Under the pieces are notes generated by a model. It made no database searches. It was not told the DNA's origin and saw only the letters and a list, made by a program, of their open reading frames with translations. This document shows positions 1 through 8,701 of a stretch of DNA of 34,800 bases, in pieces. The position numbers and the translations under genes are program-made. The DNA lies in the NCBI GenBank assembly GCA_024642625.1, contig JAHEAU010000009.1, positions 1 to 34,800 of the forward strand, in the 5' to 3' direction. This DNA comes from Lewinellaceae bacterium (GTDB taxonomy: Bacteria > Bacteroidota > Bacteroidia > Chitinophagales > Saprospiraceae). Every line of letters starts with the position of its first letter. Position 1 is the stretch's first letter.

Positions 1-1
1 G

Positions 2-142
2 AAGGTAGTTGTAGGTGACTATGCCAAGGGTTACAACGCGATCACATTGACACGCGCTGAAATCGAAGGTACAGGCATGCTGTACTATCAGTTGGATACA
101 CCAACGGATAGCGCTACCAAGAGAATGATCACTGTCGAGTAA
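2..142 (+). CDS. C-terminal end of a secreted protein, probable T9SS type A sorting domain (partial)
   Basis: An open frame enters from the left edge and ends with TAA; 46 residues are visible. The sequence alternates short hydrophobic strands and ends in a pattern (ITLTRAEIEGTGMLYYQLDT, then a basic stretch and ITVE) that resembles the last two strands of Por secretion (T9SS type A) sorting domains, where a 'GmlyYqL' strand is followed by a K/R-rich turn and a final hydrophobic strand. From family knowledge, such a tail directs export across the outer membrane and surface attachment. The cargo domain lies outside the window, so function is unknown. A strong terminator follows. The frame is certain; the domain call is moderate because only the tail is visible. 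Confidence 0.7.
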   Translation, partial: KVVVGDYAKGYNAITLTRAEIEGTGMLYYQLDTPTDSATKRMITVE

Positions 143-206
143 TCGAACAATAAAGTTCTCGAAGCCAAAGCCGCAAGACTTTTAAGTTAAATCGGTTTTT
201 GGGATG

Positions 207-243
207 GCCTCTCTCCACTTGTGGAGGGGGGCTTTTTTTTTTG
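207..243 (+). terminator. Rho-independent terminator after the partial T9SS gene
   Basis: A GC-rich hairpin (GCCTCTCTCCAC, short TT loop, GTGGAGGGGGGC) is followed directly by about eleven T residues. It separates the upstream gene from the lpxC promoter region. Confidence 0.85.
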
Positions 244-279
244 CCCATGGCCATGGCATTCAGCCTGCAAGAATTGACG

Positions 280-287
280 TACCTTTA
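280..287 (+). promoter_or_regulatory. possible -7 box for the lpxC operon
   Basis: TACCTTTA differs from the Bacteroidota -7 consensus TAnnTTTG only at the last base and lies 32 bases before the lpxC ATG. No good -33 TTG is seen at the expected spacing, so this is weak. Confidence 0.3.
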
Positions 288-319
288 GCCTTCCCTCAAT
301 CAGCCAACTCCAACTGGTT

Positions 320-1720
320 ATGAAACAACATACCATCGCCCGGGACACATCTATTTCCGGGATTGGTCTTCACACTGGCCGTCAAGTTACTATGACCTTT
401 AAGGCGGCTCCAGAGAACCATGGGTTTAAATTCATGCGTATCGACCTCGAAGGCCAGCCCGTCATTCCAGCGGATGTATCCCAGGTTATTTCAACCAATC
501 GGGGGACAACCTTGTCGTCCGGAGGTGATGCACGCGTGTCGACGGTAGAACACACATTGGCGGCCTTGGTCGGATTGAATATTGATAATGTGTTGATCGA
601 AATCGACGGTCCAGAAGCCCCAATTATGGACGGCTCTTCGAAAATGATGACGGACGCCCTGTCTTCAGCTGGGATAGTTGAACAGGAATGCGATCGCGAA
701 TATTTGGAAATTACGGAAACCATTTCCTTCAAAGATGATCTTACTGGTTCTGAGCTCATTGCATTTCCATCCTCCAAATTTGAACTGACAGCCCTGATTG
801 ATTTTCATTCCCCGGTCCTGGGGCAGCAATTTGCAGCATTAGAAGATATCACCAATTTTAAGAATGATATTGGACCAGCAAGAACCTTTGTATTTGTTCA
901 TGAACTTGAACAATTGATCCATCAAGGCCTGATCAAAGGAGGAGACCTGGATAATGCTATTGTTATTGCTGACCGTGTGATGGGCGAAGTCGAGCTTGAA
1001 AGTCTTGCAAAACGTCTGGAAAAACCCTCCATCCGGGTGGATCGGGAAGGGATACTCAATACAACAGATTTACGGTTCAAGAATGAGCCAGCCCGACATA
1101 AATTGCTCGATGTGATTGGTGACCTGGCCCTGGTTGGCAAACCAATCAAAGGGAAAATCGTTGCAACCAAACCAGGTCACGCAGCGAATGTTGAATTCGC
1201 AAAATTGTTGAAAAGTTTTGGGGTGGAGCAGCGGAAGCTCAAACGCGTGCCCAAATACGATGTGGATGCAAAACCAATAATGACGGTTGCTGATATTGAA
1301 GCGAAATTACCTCATCGGCATCCATTCCTGTTGGTGGATAAAATTGTGGAGCTTTCCGATACTCATGTGGTTGGTATAAAGAATGTCACCTTTACTGAAG
1401 GCTTTTTTCGGGGGCATTTTCCGGGCAATCCGGTCATGCCTGGCGTATTACAGATTGAAGCCATGGCACAGACAGGCGGCCTTTTGGCACTTCAAAACGT
1501 TCCTGAAGGAGAACATTGGGATACTTTTTTCCTGAAGATTGATAATGCCCGGTTTAAACAATTTGTCTCCCCGGGCGATACACTTGTTATCAAAATGGAG
1601 TTGATTTCACCAATTCGGAGAGGGATTGTCCACATGCAGGCAACGGCCTATGTGGGTAGCAAGATTGTTTCCGAGGCAGAATTGACTGCACAAATTGTAA
1701 AGAGGAGTCATGGATCATAA
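320..1720 (+). CDS. lpxC/fabZ: bifunctional UDP-3-O-acyl-N-acetylglucosamine deacetylase / 3-hydroxyacyl-ACP dehydratase
   Basis: This fused enzyme carries out the committed zinc-dependent deacetylation of lipid A synthesis and the dehydration step of fatty acid elongation. Residues 1 to about 305 are LpxC: zinc-ligand candidates are H78 in STVEHTLAAL and H260 and D264 in RHKLLDVIGD, with the conserved GPEAPIMDGSS loop near 97-107. Residues about 320-466 are FabZ: LPHRHPFLLVD, then GHFPGNPVMPG with catalytic H366 and E380. The 466-aa length fits the known Bacteroidota fusion. The ATG at 320 gives the expected LpxC N-terminus (xxxHTIAR, GIGLHTG). It overlaps lpxA by 11 bases, so the two are probably translationally coupled. 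Cytoplasmic. Confidence 0.97.
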   Translation: MKQHTIARDTSISGIGLHTGRQVTMTFKAAPENHGFKFMRIDLEGQPVIPADVSQVISTNRGTTLSSGGDARVSTVEHTLAALVGLNIDNVLIEIDGPEAPIMDGSSKMMTDALSSAGIVEQECDREYLEITETISFKDDLTGSELIAFPSSKFELTALIDFHSPVLGQQFAALEDITNFKNDIGPARTFVFVHELEQLIHQGLIKGGDLDNAIVIADRVMGEVELESLAKRLEKPSIRVDREGILNTTDLRFKNEPARHKLLDVIGDLALVGKPIKGKIVATKPGHAANVEFAKLLKSFGVEQRKLKRVPKYDVDAKPIMTVADIEAKLPHRHPFLLVDKIVELSDTHVVGIKNVTFTEGFFRGHFPGNPVMPGVLQIEAMAQTGGLLALQNVPEGEHWDTFFLKIDNARFKQFVSPGDTLVIKMELISPIRRGIVHMQATAYVGSKIVSEAELTAQIVKRSHGS

Positions 1721-2528
1721 TCATCAATTGTCGGTTATTCACTCGGACACCAGGTTGGGTGAAGATGTGACGATCAGTCCATTTGTTACGATTGAAGCGG
1801 ATGTAGAGATCGGAGACGGGACCTGGATCGGCCCTCACGTCAGCATCATGGCGGGTACCAGGATTGGTAAAAATTGCCGGATATTTCCTGGTGCGATTAT
1901 TGGCGCAGTCCCCCAAGATCTGAAATACAGAGGCGAATATGCTACTGTTGAGATTGGTGACAGTGTCACTATCAGGGAATATTGCACCCTAAATAAGGGT
2001 ACTGAAGCAAGCGATAAGACAGTGATTGGTGATCGTAGCCTCCTGATGGCCTATGTCCACGTCGCTCATGATTGCCATGTTGGTAAAAATGTGATCCTTG
2101 CGAACAACGTCAACTTAGCCGGTCATATCGATGTTGGTGATTTTGCAGTGTTGGGTGGATTGACTGCCGTTCATCAATTTGTCAAAATTGGAACACATGC
2201 AATGGTCGGCGGCGGTTCATTAGTGCGAAAGGATGTTCCACCCTATGTGAAGGCTGCACGAGAACCACTTTCATTTGCTGGCGTCAATTCTGTGGGCCTC
2301 AGACGCCGTGGATTTACGAATGAACAGGTGCATGCCATTCAAGAAATCTATCGCATCCTGTTCGTCCGTGGGTACAATACCTCACAGGCGACCACCATGA
2401 TCGAATCAACAGTGAAAGCTTCACATGAACGGGATCTAATCCTGGACTTCATTCGTCAGGCGGATCGCGGTATCATGCGCGGATTTCGCCAGATTAACGG
2501 TGTGAAGGCTCATGGTGATATCGCTTGA
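1710..2528 (+). CDS. lpxA: acyl-ACP--UDP-N-acetylglucosamine O-acyltransferase
   Basis: LpxA performs the first acylation of UDP-GlcNAc in lipid A synthesis, in the cytoplasm as a homotrimer. The N-terminal two-thirds shows left-handed beta-helix hexapeptide repeats (for example VEIGDGTWIGPHVSI). The catalytic histidine is H120 in AYVHVAHDCHVG, equivalent to E. coli H125. The C-terminal third (LRRRGFTNEQVHAIQEIYRI onward) is the family's helical domain. Length of 272 aa is slightly above E. coli (262). The ATG lies inside the lpxC/fabZ end, and AGAGGAG nine bases upstream is one of the few good Shine-Dalgarno sequences in the window. It overlaps the next gene by 17 bases. Confidence 0.97.
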   Translation: MDHNHQLSVIHSDTRLGEDVTISPFVTIEADVEIGDGTWIGPHVSIMAGTRIGKNCRIFPGAIIGAVPQDLKYRGEYATVEIGDSVTIREYCTLNKGTEASDKTVIGDRSLLMAYVHVAHDCHVGKNVILANNVNLAGHIDVGDFAVLGGLTAVHQFVKIGTHAMVGGGSLVRKDVPPYVKAAREPLSFAGVNSVGLRRRGFTNEQVHAIQEIYRILFVRGYNTSQATTMIESTVKASHERDLILDFIRQADRGIMRGFRQINGVKAHGDIA

Positions 2529-3135
2529 TAGAATTGGCAAACGGTTCAGAAACCAATGGATCTTTCGCCAAATAAAGCTGGAGCTTCATTCTGGGCAAAC
2601 GATTGCCATTCTTGGACCAAATGGATCAGGAAAGTCAACTCTTCTGCAAATCATGGGTGGGTTGCTACATCCTACAGAAGGGACAATAAAAATTGTTGAC
2701 GATCAGTTGAATTCACTCTCCGAAGAGGATGTTGTCTCCAAGGTTAGTTTTGCGGCCCCTTATCTGGAATTGCCCGAAGAACTTTCATTACGAGAATTAT
2801 TGATTCATCATCATCGATTTCGACCACTTGGCTGCGGAGTGCCACTACGCGAATTGCCCACATTATGGCATTTGGCTCATGCTGCCGACCGGCCGATCAA
2901 GCAGTACTCAAGCGGGATGAAACAACGCGTCAAACTGGGGCTGACTATATGTTCGGAATCACCTGTATTGCTTCTGGATGAACCGTTGACCAATCTGGAT
3001 AATGAGAGTAAGGAATGGTATTATAAATTGATCACCGAGTTTGGCCAAGATAAGTTGATTGCTGTAGCCAGTAATCGATCTGACGAGTATTCGTTCTGCG
3101 AGAAAACCTTGAATATTCAGGATTTTATACCTTAG
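2512..3135 (+). CDS. orphan ABC-type ATPase (no permease nearby)
   Basis: A single 207-aa nucleotide-binding domain. Walker A is GPNGSGKST at residues 35-43, the signature is YSSGMKQRV at 132-140 and Walker B is VLLLDEP at 152-158 followed by the D-loop NLD. Two switch elements are unusual. The H-loop position reads IAVASNRSDE, with asparagine where histidine is normally found, and the Q-loop region reads SFAAPYLELPEE with no obvious glutamine. No membrane protein gene is adjacent. The ATG sits 17 bases inside lpxA, which implies co-expression with lipid A synthesis. From memory, close relatives with the same AAPYLEL and SN motifs occur in other Bacteroidota, so this looks like a distinct family and not a decayed copy. 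Its substrate or partner is unknown; it resembles CcmA-like small ATPases only in general form. Confidence 0.88.
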   Translation: MVISLDRIGKRFRNQWIFRQIKLELHSGQTIAILGPNGSGKSTLLQIMGGLLHPTEGTIKIVDDQLNSLSEEDVVSKVSFAAPYLELPEELSLRELLIHHHRFRPLGCGVPLRELPTLWHLAHAADRPIKQYSSGMKQRVKLGLTICSESPVLLLDEPLTNLDNESKEWYYKLITEFGQDKLIAVASNRSDEYSFCEKTLNIQDFIP

Positions 3136-3150
3136 AGTAGCCCCATTTTA

Positions 3151-3489
3151 CTATTCTACTGAATCGGCGAGATCCTGCAGCCCACTCCGGATCTCTTGCA
3201 ATTTTTGAATGATCTGTTGTTGTCGATTTAACCGAGTGCCCTGTTCCTTCAATGTACGTTTTGCACCTTCCAGAGTAAAACCTTGTTCCTTTACCAAATT
3301 GTAAATGATCTGAAACTGTTCGATGTTTTGAACAGTAAATCGGCGATCCCCCTTGCTGTTCTTGTGCGGTTTGAGCAAGTCAAATTCTGATTCCCAATAG
3401 CGGATCAACGATTTGGATACGCCGAATAGATCGGCAACTTCACCAATCGCATAGTACCTTTTGGTCAGGGTTTGTAGGTCAATTTGCAT
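3151..3489 (-). CDS. MerR-family transcriptional regulator
   Basis: A 112-aa protein with a MerR-type winged helix-turn-helix: YYAIGEVADLFGVSKSLIRYW (residues about 12-32), then the wing NSKGDRRFTVQNIEQF. A dimerisation coiled coil follows (LKEQGTRLNRQQQIIQKLQE) and the chain ends soon after. There is no effector-binding domain and no metal-binding cysteine cluster, so the ligand, if any, is unknown. In many Bacteroidota a similar short MerR protein lies close to an M23 peptidase gene and alaS, as here, though in this window a DUF3667 gene is inserted between them. It is convergent with the ABC ATPase, with only 15 bases between stops. Confidence 0.9.
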   Translation of the reverse strand: MQIDLQTLTKRYYAIGEVADLFGVSKSLIRYWESEFDLLKPHKNSKGDRRFTVQNIEQFQIIYNLVKEQGFTLEGAKRTLKEQGTRLNRQQQIIQKLQEIRSGLQDLADSVE

Positions 3490-3565
3490 GCTCGGTACAA
3501 AAAACGAAATTTAAATCTACCTGTTTTTCACGAATTACCCATCATTGAGTAAGAATTGAGTGTCC

Positions 3566-4597
3566 TCAGGCGAACAGGAGAAAGCTGATAATGAGCAGCA
3601 TAGCGAGTAATGCGAAGAATATGATGACATAGGCGATATGCAGCGCAAAATACTTTAAGGTGGTTTTGAGCCACCCTTGGCCATAGTATTTTTTTAAGGC
3701 AAGAAAGATATACCCCAGAACAACAAGAGCAGATAAGTTTGTCCAACTCGAGTCAACGAAGTAGTTTACGATGATTCCTATTGAAATAATTAAATAGGCT
3801 GCGACGTGATAATGTAAGGCAAAGACAAGATGTTCAACGTAATACATCTTTTTACGGTAGTACAACCCGGTCAGAATCAAACCAACAAAAGGAGGAATCA
3901 GGAACATCATCCAGGATAGCCGGGCAACGATAAATGACCCAAGCATCTTGGGGTTTCTGTACGCTTTGGCAAATTGACTGCCAAATAACCGTATCCACCA
4001 GGATTGATTGTCGATCTGCGCCGTCAAAGAATCTATGGGAAGTGATTCCAAATCATATAAAGAAAAAGAAAGGATAGGCGTGTCGTCAAAATAATTGAAC
4101 GTTACTGTATCATTCAATTGGTTGAACCGGGTTTCCAGAGCTGTAAAACTGTGTTCTATAAACAGGTTGCTTCGAGGCGTCTTTAGTGAATCTTGATGCA
4201 TGCTGTCCTGTAAGGCAAGCATGATATTCATTTGATCTTTTAACCTGACGAGTTCCTTTCCGGAATTCCTATCCTTGTCCGAAATATTGAAAAATGATCC
4301 TATGCTGAAATAACTGATGACGGCCAGATGCAATAAGACTGAAAAGAGATACAATCGTGCCGGCGGGATAAAATCTTTTCGCTTGCCATTGAAAAACAGT
4401 ATGGTCAAGGAAGCGGGTCTACACAATTCCCTGACTGAACGAAAAAACCGATTGTCCCAAGCAAAGACATTGCTAAACAGGTCGGCAACCAAAAGCTTGG
4501 TTGAGATCAGGACAGGTATGTCTTTTTGCCCGCAATTGCTGCAGTATGTATCTCCATAATGGAGTGGGGCGTGACAATTCAGGCATTCCTTTTCCAT
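3566..4597 (-). CDS. DUF3667 zinc-ribbon membrane protein
   Basis: From the ATG at 4597 the product is 343 aa. It opens with a zinc ribbon, CLNCHAPLHYGDTYCSNCGQ (two CxxC knuckles), followed by the DUF3667 block (FAWDNRFFRSVRELCRPAS, then a PPARLYLF segment before the first membrane helix). After a soluble loop there are about four C-terminal membrane segments (near MMFLIPPFVGLILTGL, HVAAYLIISIGIIVNYF, LSALVVLGYIFLAL and HIAYVIIFFALLAMLLIISF). The ORF track starts 66 codons earlier, but that extension contains a -7-like box and does not fit the family, so I use the shorter start. Function is unknown; it should sit in the inner membrane with the zinc ribbon in the cytoplasm. Confidence 0.85.
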   Translation of the reverse strand: MEKECLNCHAPLHYGDTYCSNCGQKDIPVLISTKLLVADLFSNVFAWDNRFFRSVRELCRPASLTILFFNGKRKDFIPPARLYLFSVLLHLAVISYFSIGSFFNISDKDRNSGKELVRLKDQMNIMLALQDSMHQDSLKTPRSNLFIEHSFTALETRFNQLNDTVTFNYFDDTPILSFSLYDLESLPIDSLTAQIDNQSWWIRLFGSQFAKAYRNPKMLGSFIVARLSWMMFLIPPFVGLILTGLYYRKKMYYVEHLVFALHYHVAAYLIISIGIIVNYFVDSSWTNLSALVVLGYIFLALKKYYGQGWLKTTLKYFALHIAYVIIFFALLAMLLIISFLLFA

Positions 4598-4605
4598 GGT
4601 CTGCT

Positions 4606-4613
4606 CGAAAATA
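4606..4613 (-). promoter_or_regulatory. putative -7 box of the DUF3667 gene
   Basis: On the minus strand TATTTTCG matches TAnnTTTG except for one T to C change and lies 8 bases before the ATG at 4597. It falls within the upstream extension of the ORF and so supports the shorter start. The -33 element is not clear. Confidence 0.35.
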
Positions 4614-4799
4614 CAAATCCTGCGGGATTTTGCGAATGAAATGCCGGATCCAAGAGGAGGAAGTAGTATCAGGGAGATACCTGTTTGCGGGAAGGGCAGT
4701 TCGTCAATCCATAATAAGTTCATGTAAATCGGGCCACGTACAGACGTTTTCACAGCAATTGAAAACTCCAAACACACAACCTTCTCTGGTACCACAACG

Positions 4800-4827
4800 A
4801 AAAAAGGCCCACAGGAAGTGGGCCTTT
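4800..4827 (-). terminator. terminator of the M23 peptidase gene
   Basis: Read on the minus strand, AAAGGCCCAC, loop TTCCT, GTGGGCC is followed by TTTTTT. It lies 23 bases beyond the peptidase stop codon. Confidence 0.85.
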
Positions 4828-4849
4828 CAGAGTAATAATTTAGTAAAGA

Positions 4850-5836
4850 TCAATAGTCAAATGACATATTCGAAGAAGATGCCTGCTCGACCAGTTCTGA
4901 GTATTCTTCGAGACTCAACCCATCAATCACATAATGTATGGGATTGATCTTTTCGCCCTTGTACATCACCTCATAATGAAGATGTGGGGCGGTACTTCGA
5001 CCAGAACTGCCGATGGATCCAATATGTTGACCGCGGGTCACCTTCTGCCCGACGCGTACATCAGATTTTTGTAAGTGGCCATATAATGTTTTATACCCAA
5101 ACCCATGATCCACGATAATGTGCAAGCCATATCCACTATTATCGGTGGTGACTTCAACCACCTTTCCATCTCCAGTGACCTGAACTGCGGTGCCACGGGG
5201 GGCTCCGAAATCCAATCCGGTATGCATTTTTCGAACTTTTAATATGGGGTGTATGCGCATACCGAATCCGGATAATGTTCGCATGCGGCCATGAATTTTA
5301 TCCTCTCGTACCGGTTTGATTGCAGGTAAACAGGAATGCATTTCTTTCATGCGCTCGGCCATTCTCTGGATTGTGTCCAGGGAAAGAGACTGCAATACAA
5401 GCTGACGTTCCAACTGATCTGCCTTGCTGAGGGTATTCACAAGAAGCTCTCCGGATTCTTTGAATTTAGCCAGGTCCCTGTATTGCTCATGGCCGCCAAT
5501 ACCACCATTCCACACATTTTCATCAATTGGATCCATTCCAAACATCATCCGGTGAACAGATGCATCTCTGTCCTGCAGGTTCGTTAATACCTTGGACATC
5601 ATATCAAGTTGTCCGTTTACAGATTTGTATTTGACTTTCATCTGTGAAATCTCACGCTGCAGCGCCTTCTCCTTTTGACTCGGAAAAAAGGTGTTTGTGA
5701 TCGCCATAAACAGGATTCCTGTAACGATCACTGCAGATGTCAGACTGAAAACACGAATGAGTCTATGCTTGATGGTCAACCGGACACGCTCATAAGACAG
5801 CGTATGTCGATTGAATACGAATTTTTCCTTTCCCAT
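4850..5836 (-). CDS. M23-family (LytM-type) metallopeptidase, membrane anchored
   Basis: From the ATG at 5836 the product is 328 aa. It has a short basic cytoplasmic N-terminus (MGKEKFVFNRHTLSYERV), a membrane helix (VFSLTSAVIVTGILFMAI), a coiled-coil periplasmic stalk (EKALQREISQMKVKYKSVNG), and a C-terminal LytM domain with HTGLDFGAP (zinc ligands H and D) and HLHYEV (catalytic and ligand histidines). These residues are intact, so it should be an active peptidoglycan endopeptidase. The ORF track begins 21 codons earlier, but the usual start of this Bacteroidota family is a short K/Y-rich segment such as the one at 5836. It is divergent from alaS. It probably acts in cell wall remodelling, by homology. 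Confidence 0.92.
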   Translation of the reverse strand: MGKEKFVFNRHTLSYERVRLTIKHRLIRVFSLTSAVIVTGILFMAITNTFFPSQKEKALQREISQMKVKYKSVNGQLDMMSKVLTNLQDRDASVHRMMFGMDPIDENVWNGGIGGHEQYRDLAKFKESGELLVNTLSKADQLERQLVLQSLSLDTIQRMAERMKEMHSCLPAIKPVREDKIHGRMRTLSGFGMRIHPILKVRKMHTGLDFGAPRGTAVQVTGDGKVVEVTTDNSGYGLHIIVDHGFGYKTLYGHLQKSDVRVGQKVTRGQHIGSIGSSGRSTAPHLHYEVMYKGEKINPIHYVIDGLSLEEYSELVEQASSSNMSFDY

Positions 5837-6062
5837 AGAGTTGCTGTTGGTGCCAAAGCCCCTAACTTTGCGGTTCGGTGCATTGGTGGTTTTCCCCAAG
5901 TGCTGTGCGAAATTAATGAAAGAAGGGGGAATTACCTAACAAAGGTCGCCCTTCGTTATGATATAGGCTGTTAACAAAATATTATTGTGAGGGATGGTTT
6001 TATTTCAAATGAATCAGAACTAATACCCCAAATTGTTGAATTTTTCAAAATATTGTACCGAT

Positions 6063-8699
6063 ATGCTGACTGCCAGGGAGATACGTAGCACGTTTTTGCG
6101 CTTTTTTGAAGAACGTGGTCATTTGATCGTACCATCTGCACCGATCACGAATCGACAGGACCCGACGCTCATGTTCACCAATGCAGGGATGAATCAGTTC
6201 AAGGACTTCTTCCTGGGTAATCAGGAACCAACCCATCCACGGATCGCAGACACACAAAAATGCCTCCGGGTTTCCGGCAAACACAATGACCTTGAGGAAG
6301 TTGGTGTAGACTCCTACCATCACACCATGTTCGAAATGTTGGGCAACTGGAGTTTTGGCGACTACTTCAAGGAAGAAGCCATCCAATGGGCCTGGGAACT
6401 CCTCACCAAAGCCTATGGCTTGGAAAAGGATCGGCTCTATGTCACTATCTTCGAAGGCGATGCATCAGAAGGCCTGGAAGAAGATGCCGAAGCGATCAGA
6501 TTGTGGTCAAAGTGGATTCCGGAAGACCGGATCCTCCGCGGAAACAAGAAGGACAACTTTTGGGAAATGGGCGACAGCGGCCCCTGTGGCCCCTGCTCTG
6601 AAATTCATGTGGATCTTCGCACCGACACCGATCGCGAACGTATCGATGCCCGTACCCTGGTTAACAACGACCACCCCCAGGTCGTCGAAATCTGGAACCT
6701 GGTCTTCATTCAGTTCAATCGAAAAGCAGATGGTTCCCTGGAATCCCTTCCGGCCAAACACGTAGATACCGGTATGGGTTTCGAGCGACTGGTCATGGCA
6801 CTTCAAGCCAAACAGTCCAACTATGACACAGATGTTTTTAGTCCGTTGCTAAACGCAATTTCAGGTTTAGCGGGTATTCAGTATACCAATATATATGGTA
6901 CCGAAGCACCGCGCTCGGATATGGCCATGCGTGTGATTGCCGATCATGTTCGCGCCGTCAGTTTTACCATCGCAGATGGAGAATTGCCATCTGCCAATGG
7001 TGCAGGATATGTCATCCGACGTATCCTGCGCCGGGCAGTGCGATATGCTTATTCTTTCCTGGATCTTAAAGAGCCAGCCATGTACCAATTGGTACCTATC
7101 CTGGCAAAACAGATGAGTGATGTCTTTCCGGAATTGGCAGCTCAGGAAGCCTTCGTGACCCGGGTCATCCTGGAAGAAGAGAAGTCCTTCCTCCGCACAC
7201 TTGAAGGCGGCCTCAAACGATTGGAGCAAGTGCCCATCGAAGCGGGGGTACTCGCAGGGGAATTGGCATTTGAATTATACGACACCTTCGGATTCCCTAT
7301 TGACCTGACTCGCCTGATCGCCAAAGAAACGGGCTTTGTCGTAGATGAAGCCGGGTTTGAACAGGCCCTGCAAGCCCAAAAGCAACGATCACGTGCAGCT
7401 TCAGTAAAGACAACCGGGGATTGGGAAAACCTCCATGCAGGTCCTTCTGATGTCAACTTTGTCGGCTATGATGAGCTCGAAGTGGATGACGTACATATCC
7501 TCAAATACCGGTCCGTGTCTGATCGGCAGGGTGACTTCTTTCAGGTCGTGCTGGATCGGACGCCATTCTATCCAGAAGGTGGTGGACAGGTAGGCGACAC
7601 AGGTCTGTTGATTGGAAATGACGGTATGATAAAGGTGGTCGATACGGTCAAGGAAAATGATCTGATCATCCACCTGACCCAGCAATTGCCTTCGGATCCA
7701 TCCCAACCACTGCGAGCAGTGGTCGATGAATCTAAACGTCGACTTACAGAGAATAACCACTCGGCGACGCACCTCCTTCATGCCGCCTTGCGCCAAGTGT
7801 TGGGTGATCACGTACAGCAAAAGGGATCGATGCTCAATGATCAGCATCTCCGTTTCGACTTTGCCCATTTTCAAAAAGTAACTGACGAGGAGTTGCTCCA
7901 GATCGAGCGTATTGTGAATCGCAAGATCCGCCAAAATATTCACCTCGGCGAAGCTCGCCGTTTACCCATTGAGGAAGCAAAAGCAGCTGGTGCCATGATG
8001 CTCTTTGGTGAAAAATATGGCGATCAGGTACGGATGATCACCTTTGACCCATCTTACAGCCGGGAGTTGTGTGGTGGCTGCCATGTGCCAGAAACGGGTC
8101 GCATTGGCCTCTTTAAAATCACTTCAGAAACGGCCATAGCCGCCGGTGTGCGTCGGATCGAAGCATTGACAGCGGATGCTGCCGAGTCCTTTGTTCATAC
8201 CCTGGAAACCGACCTTCAATCCGCTAAAGGTCTGTTGAAAGGCCAGGGTAGCGTGACTGATTCTGTCCGGGTATTGATTGATGAAAACAGATCGCTTCGG
8301 AAGCAGATTGAAGCCATGCAGGAGCAACATGCTATGGGTTTGAAGTCTGGTTTGAAAGGACAAGCTGTATCAAAAGACGGCATCCACTTTCTGGTCGCTG
8401 AACTGCCAATTGATGATCCGAAGACAGTCAAAAACCTCATCTTCCAACTGGAGCAGGAATTGTCTCCGGCTGTAATCGTGGCAGGCAATATCCAGCATGA
8501 CAAACCGATGCTGTCGGTGATCATCAGCAAGGAGATCGCCGATGCTGGCACCTGGAATGCCGGTCAACTCATCCGGGAATGGGCAAAAGCAATTCAGGGT
8601 GGGGGAGGAGGCCAGCCGTTTTATGCAACTGCTGGAGGAAAGGAAACTGCAGGCTTGAGCACCGCCCTTCAACTGGCACGCACTCAACTCGGTATTTAG
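6063..8699 (+). CDS. alaS: alanine--tRNA ligase
   Basis: AlaRS charges tRNA-Ala and edits mischarged serine or glycine. The class II catalytic domain begins at MLTAREIRSTFLRFFEERGH and includes MGDSGPCGPCSEIH. The editing domain has NNHSATHLLHAALR and CGGCHVPETGRIG (zinc-binding H and C residues). The C-terminal domain ends in IQGGGGGQPFYATAGG, the glycine-rich signature of C-Ala. The first possible codon in the ORF track, 6033, is TTG; the ATG at 6063 matches the standard family start and gives 878 aa, the expected full length. No truncation or frameshift is seen. The 226-base divergent region shared with the M23 gene should contain both promoters, but I could not place a convincing one. Confidence 0.98.
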   Translation: MLTAREIRSTFLRFFEERGHLIVPSAPITNRQDPTLMFTNAGMNQFKDFFLGNQEPTHPRIADTQKCLRVSGKHNDLEEVGVDSYHHTMFEMLGNWSFGDYFKEEAIQWAWELLTKAYGLEKDRLYVTIFEGDASEGLEEDAEAIRLWSKWIPEDRILRGNKKDNFWEMGDSGPCGPCSEIHVDLRTDTDRERIDARTLVNNDHPQVVEIWNLVFIQFNRKADGSLESLPAKHVDTGMGFERLVMALQAKQSNYDTDVFSPLLNAISGLAGIQYTNIYGTEAPRSDMAMRVIADHVRAVSFTIADGELPSANGAGYVIRRILRRAVRYAYSFLDLKEPAMYQLVPILAKQMSDVFPELAAQEAFVTRVILEEEKSFLRTLEGGLKRLEQVPIEAGVLAGELAFELYDTFGFPIDLTRLIAKETGFVVDEAGFEQALQAQKQRSRAASVKTTGDWENLHAGPSDVNFVGYDELEVDDVHILKYRSVSDRQGDFFQVVLDRTPFYPEGGGQVGDTGLLIGNDGMIKVVDTVKENDLIIHLTQQLPSDPSQPLRAVVDESKRRLTENNHSATHLLHAALRQVLGDHVQQKGSMLNDQHLRFDFAHFQKVTDEELLQIERIVNRKIRQNIHLGEARRLPIEEAKAAGAMMLFGEKYGDQVRMITFDPSYSRELCGGCHVPETGRIGLFKITSETAIAAGVRRIEALTADAAESFVHTLETDLQSAKGLLKGQGSVTDSVRVLIDENRSLRKQIEAMQEQHAMGLKSGLKGQAVSKDGIHFLVAELPIDDPKTVKNLIFQLEQELSPAVIVAGNIQHDKPMLSVIISKEIADAGTWNAGQLIREWAKAIQGGGGGQPFYATAGGKETAGLSTALQLARTQLGI

Positions 8700-8701
8700 T
8701 C

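Noticed and set aside
6033-6062. alaS start at 6033
   Set aside because: That codon is TTG, and the ATG at 6063 matches the family's N-terminus.
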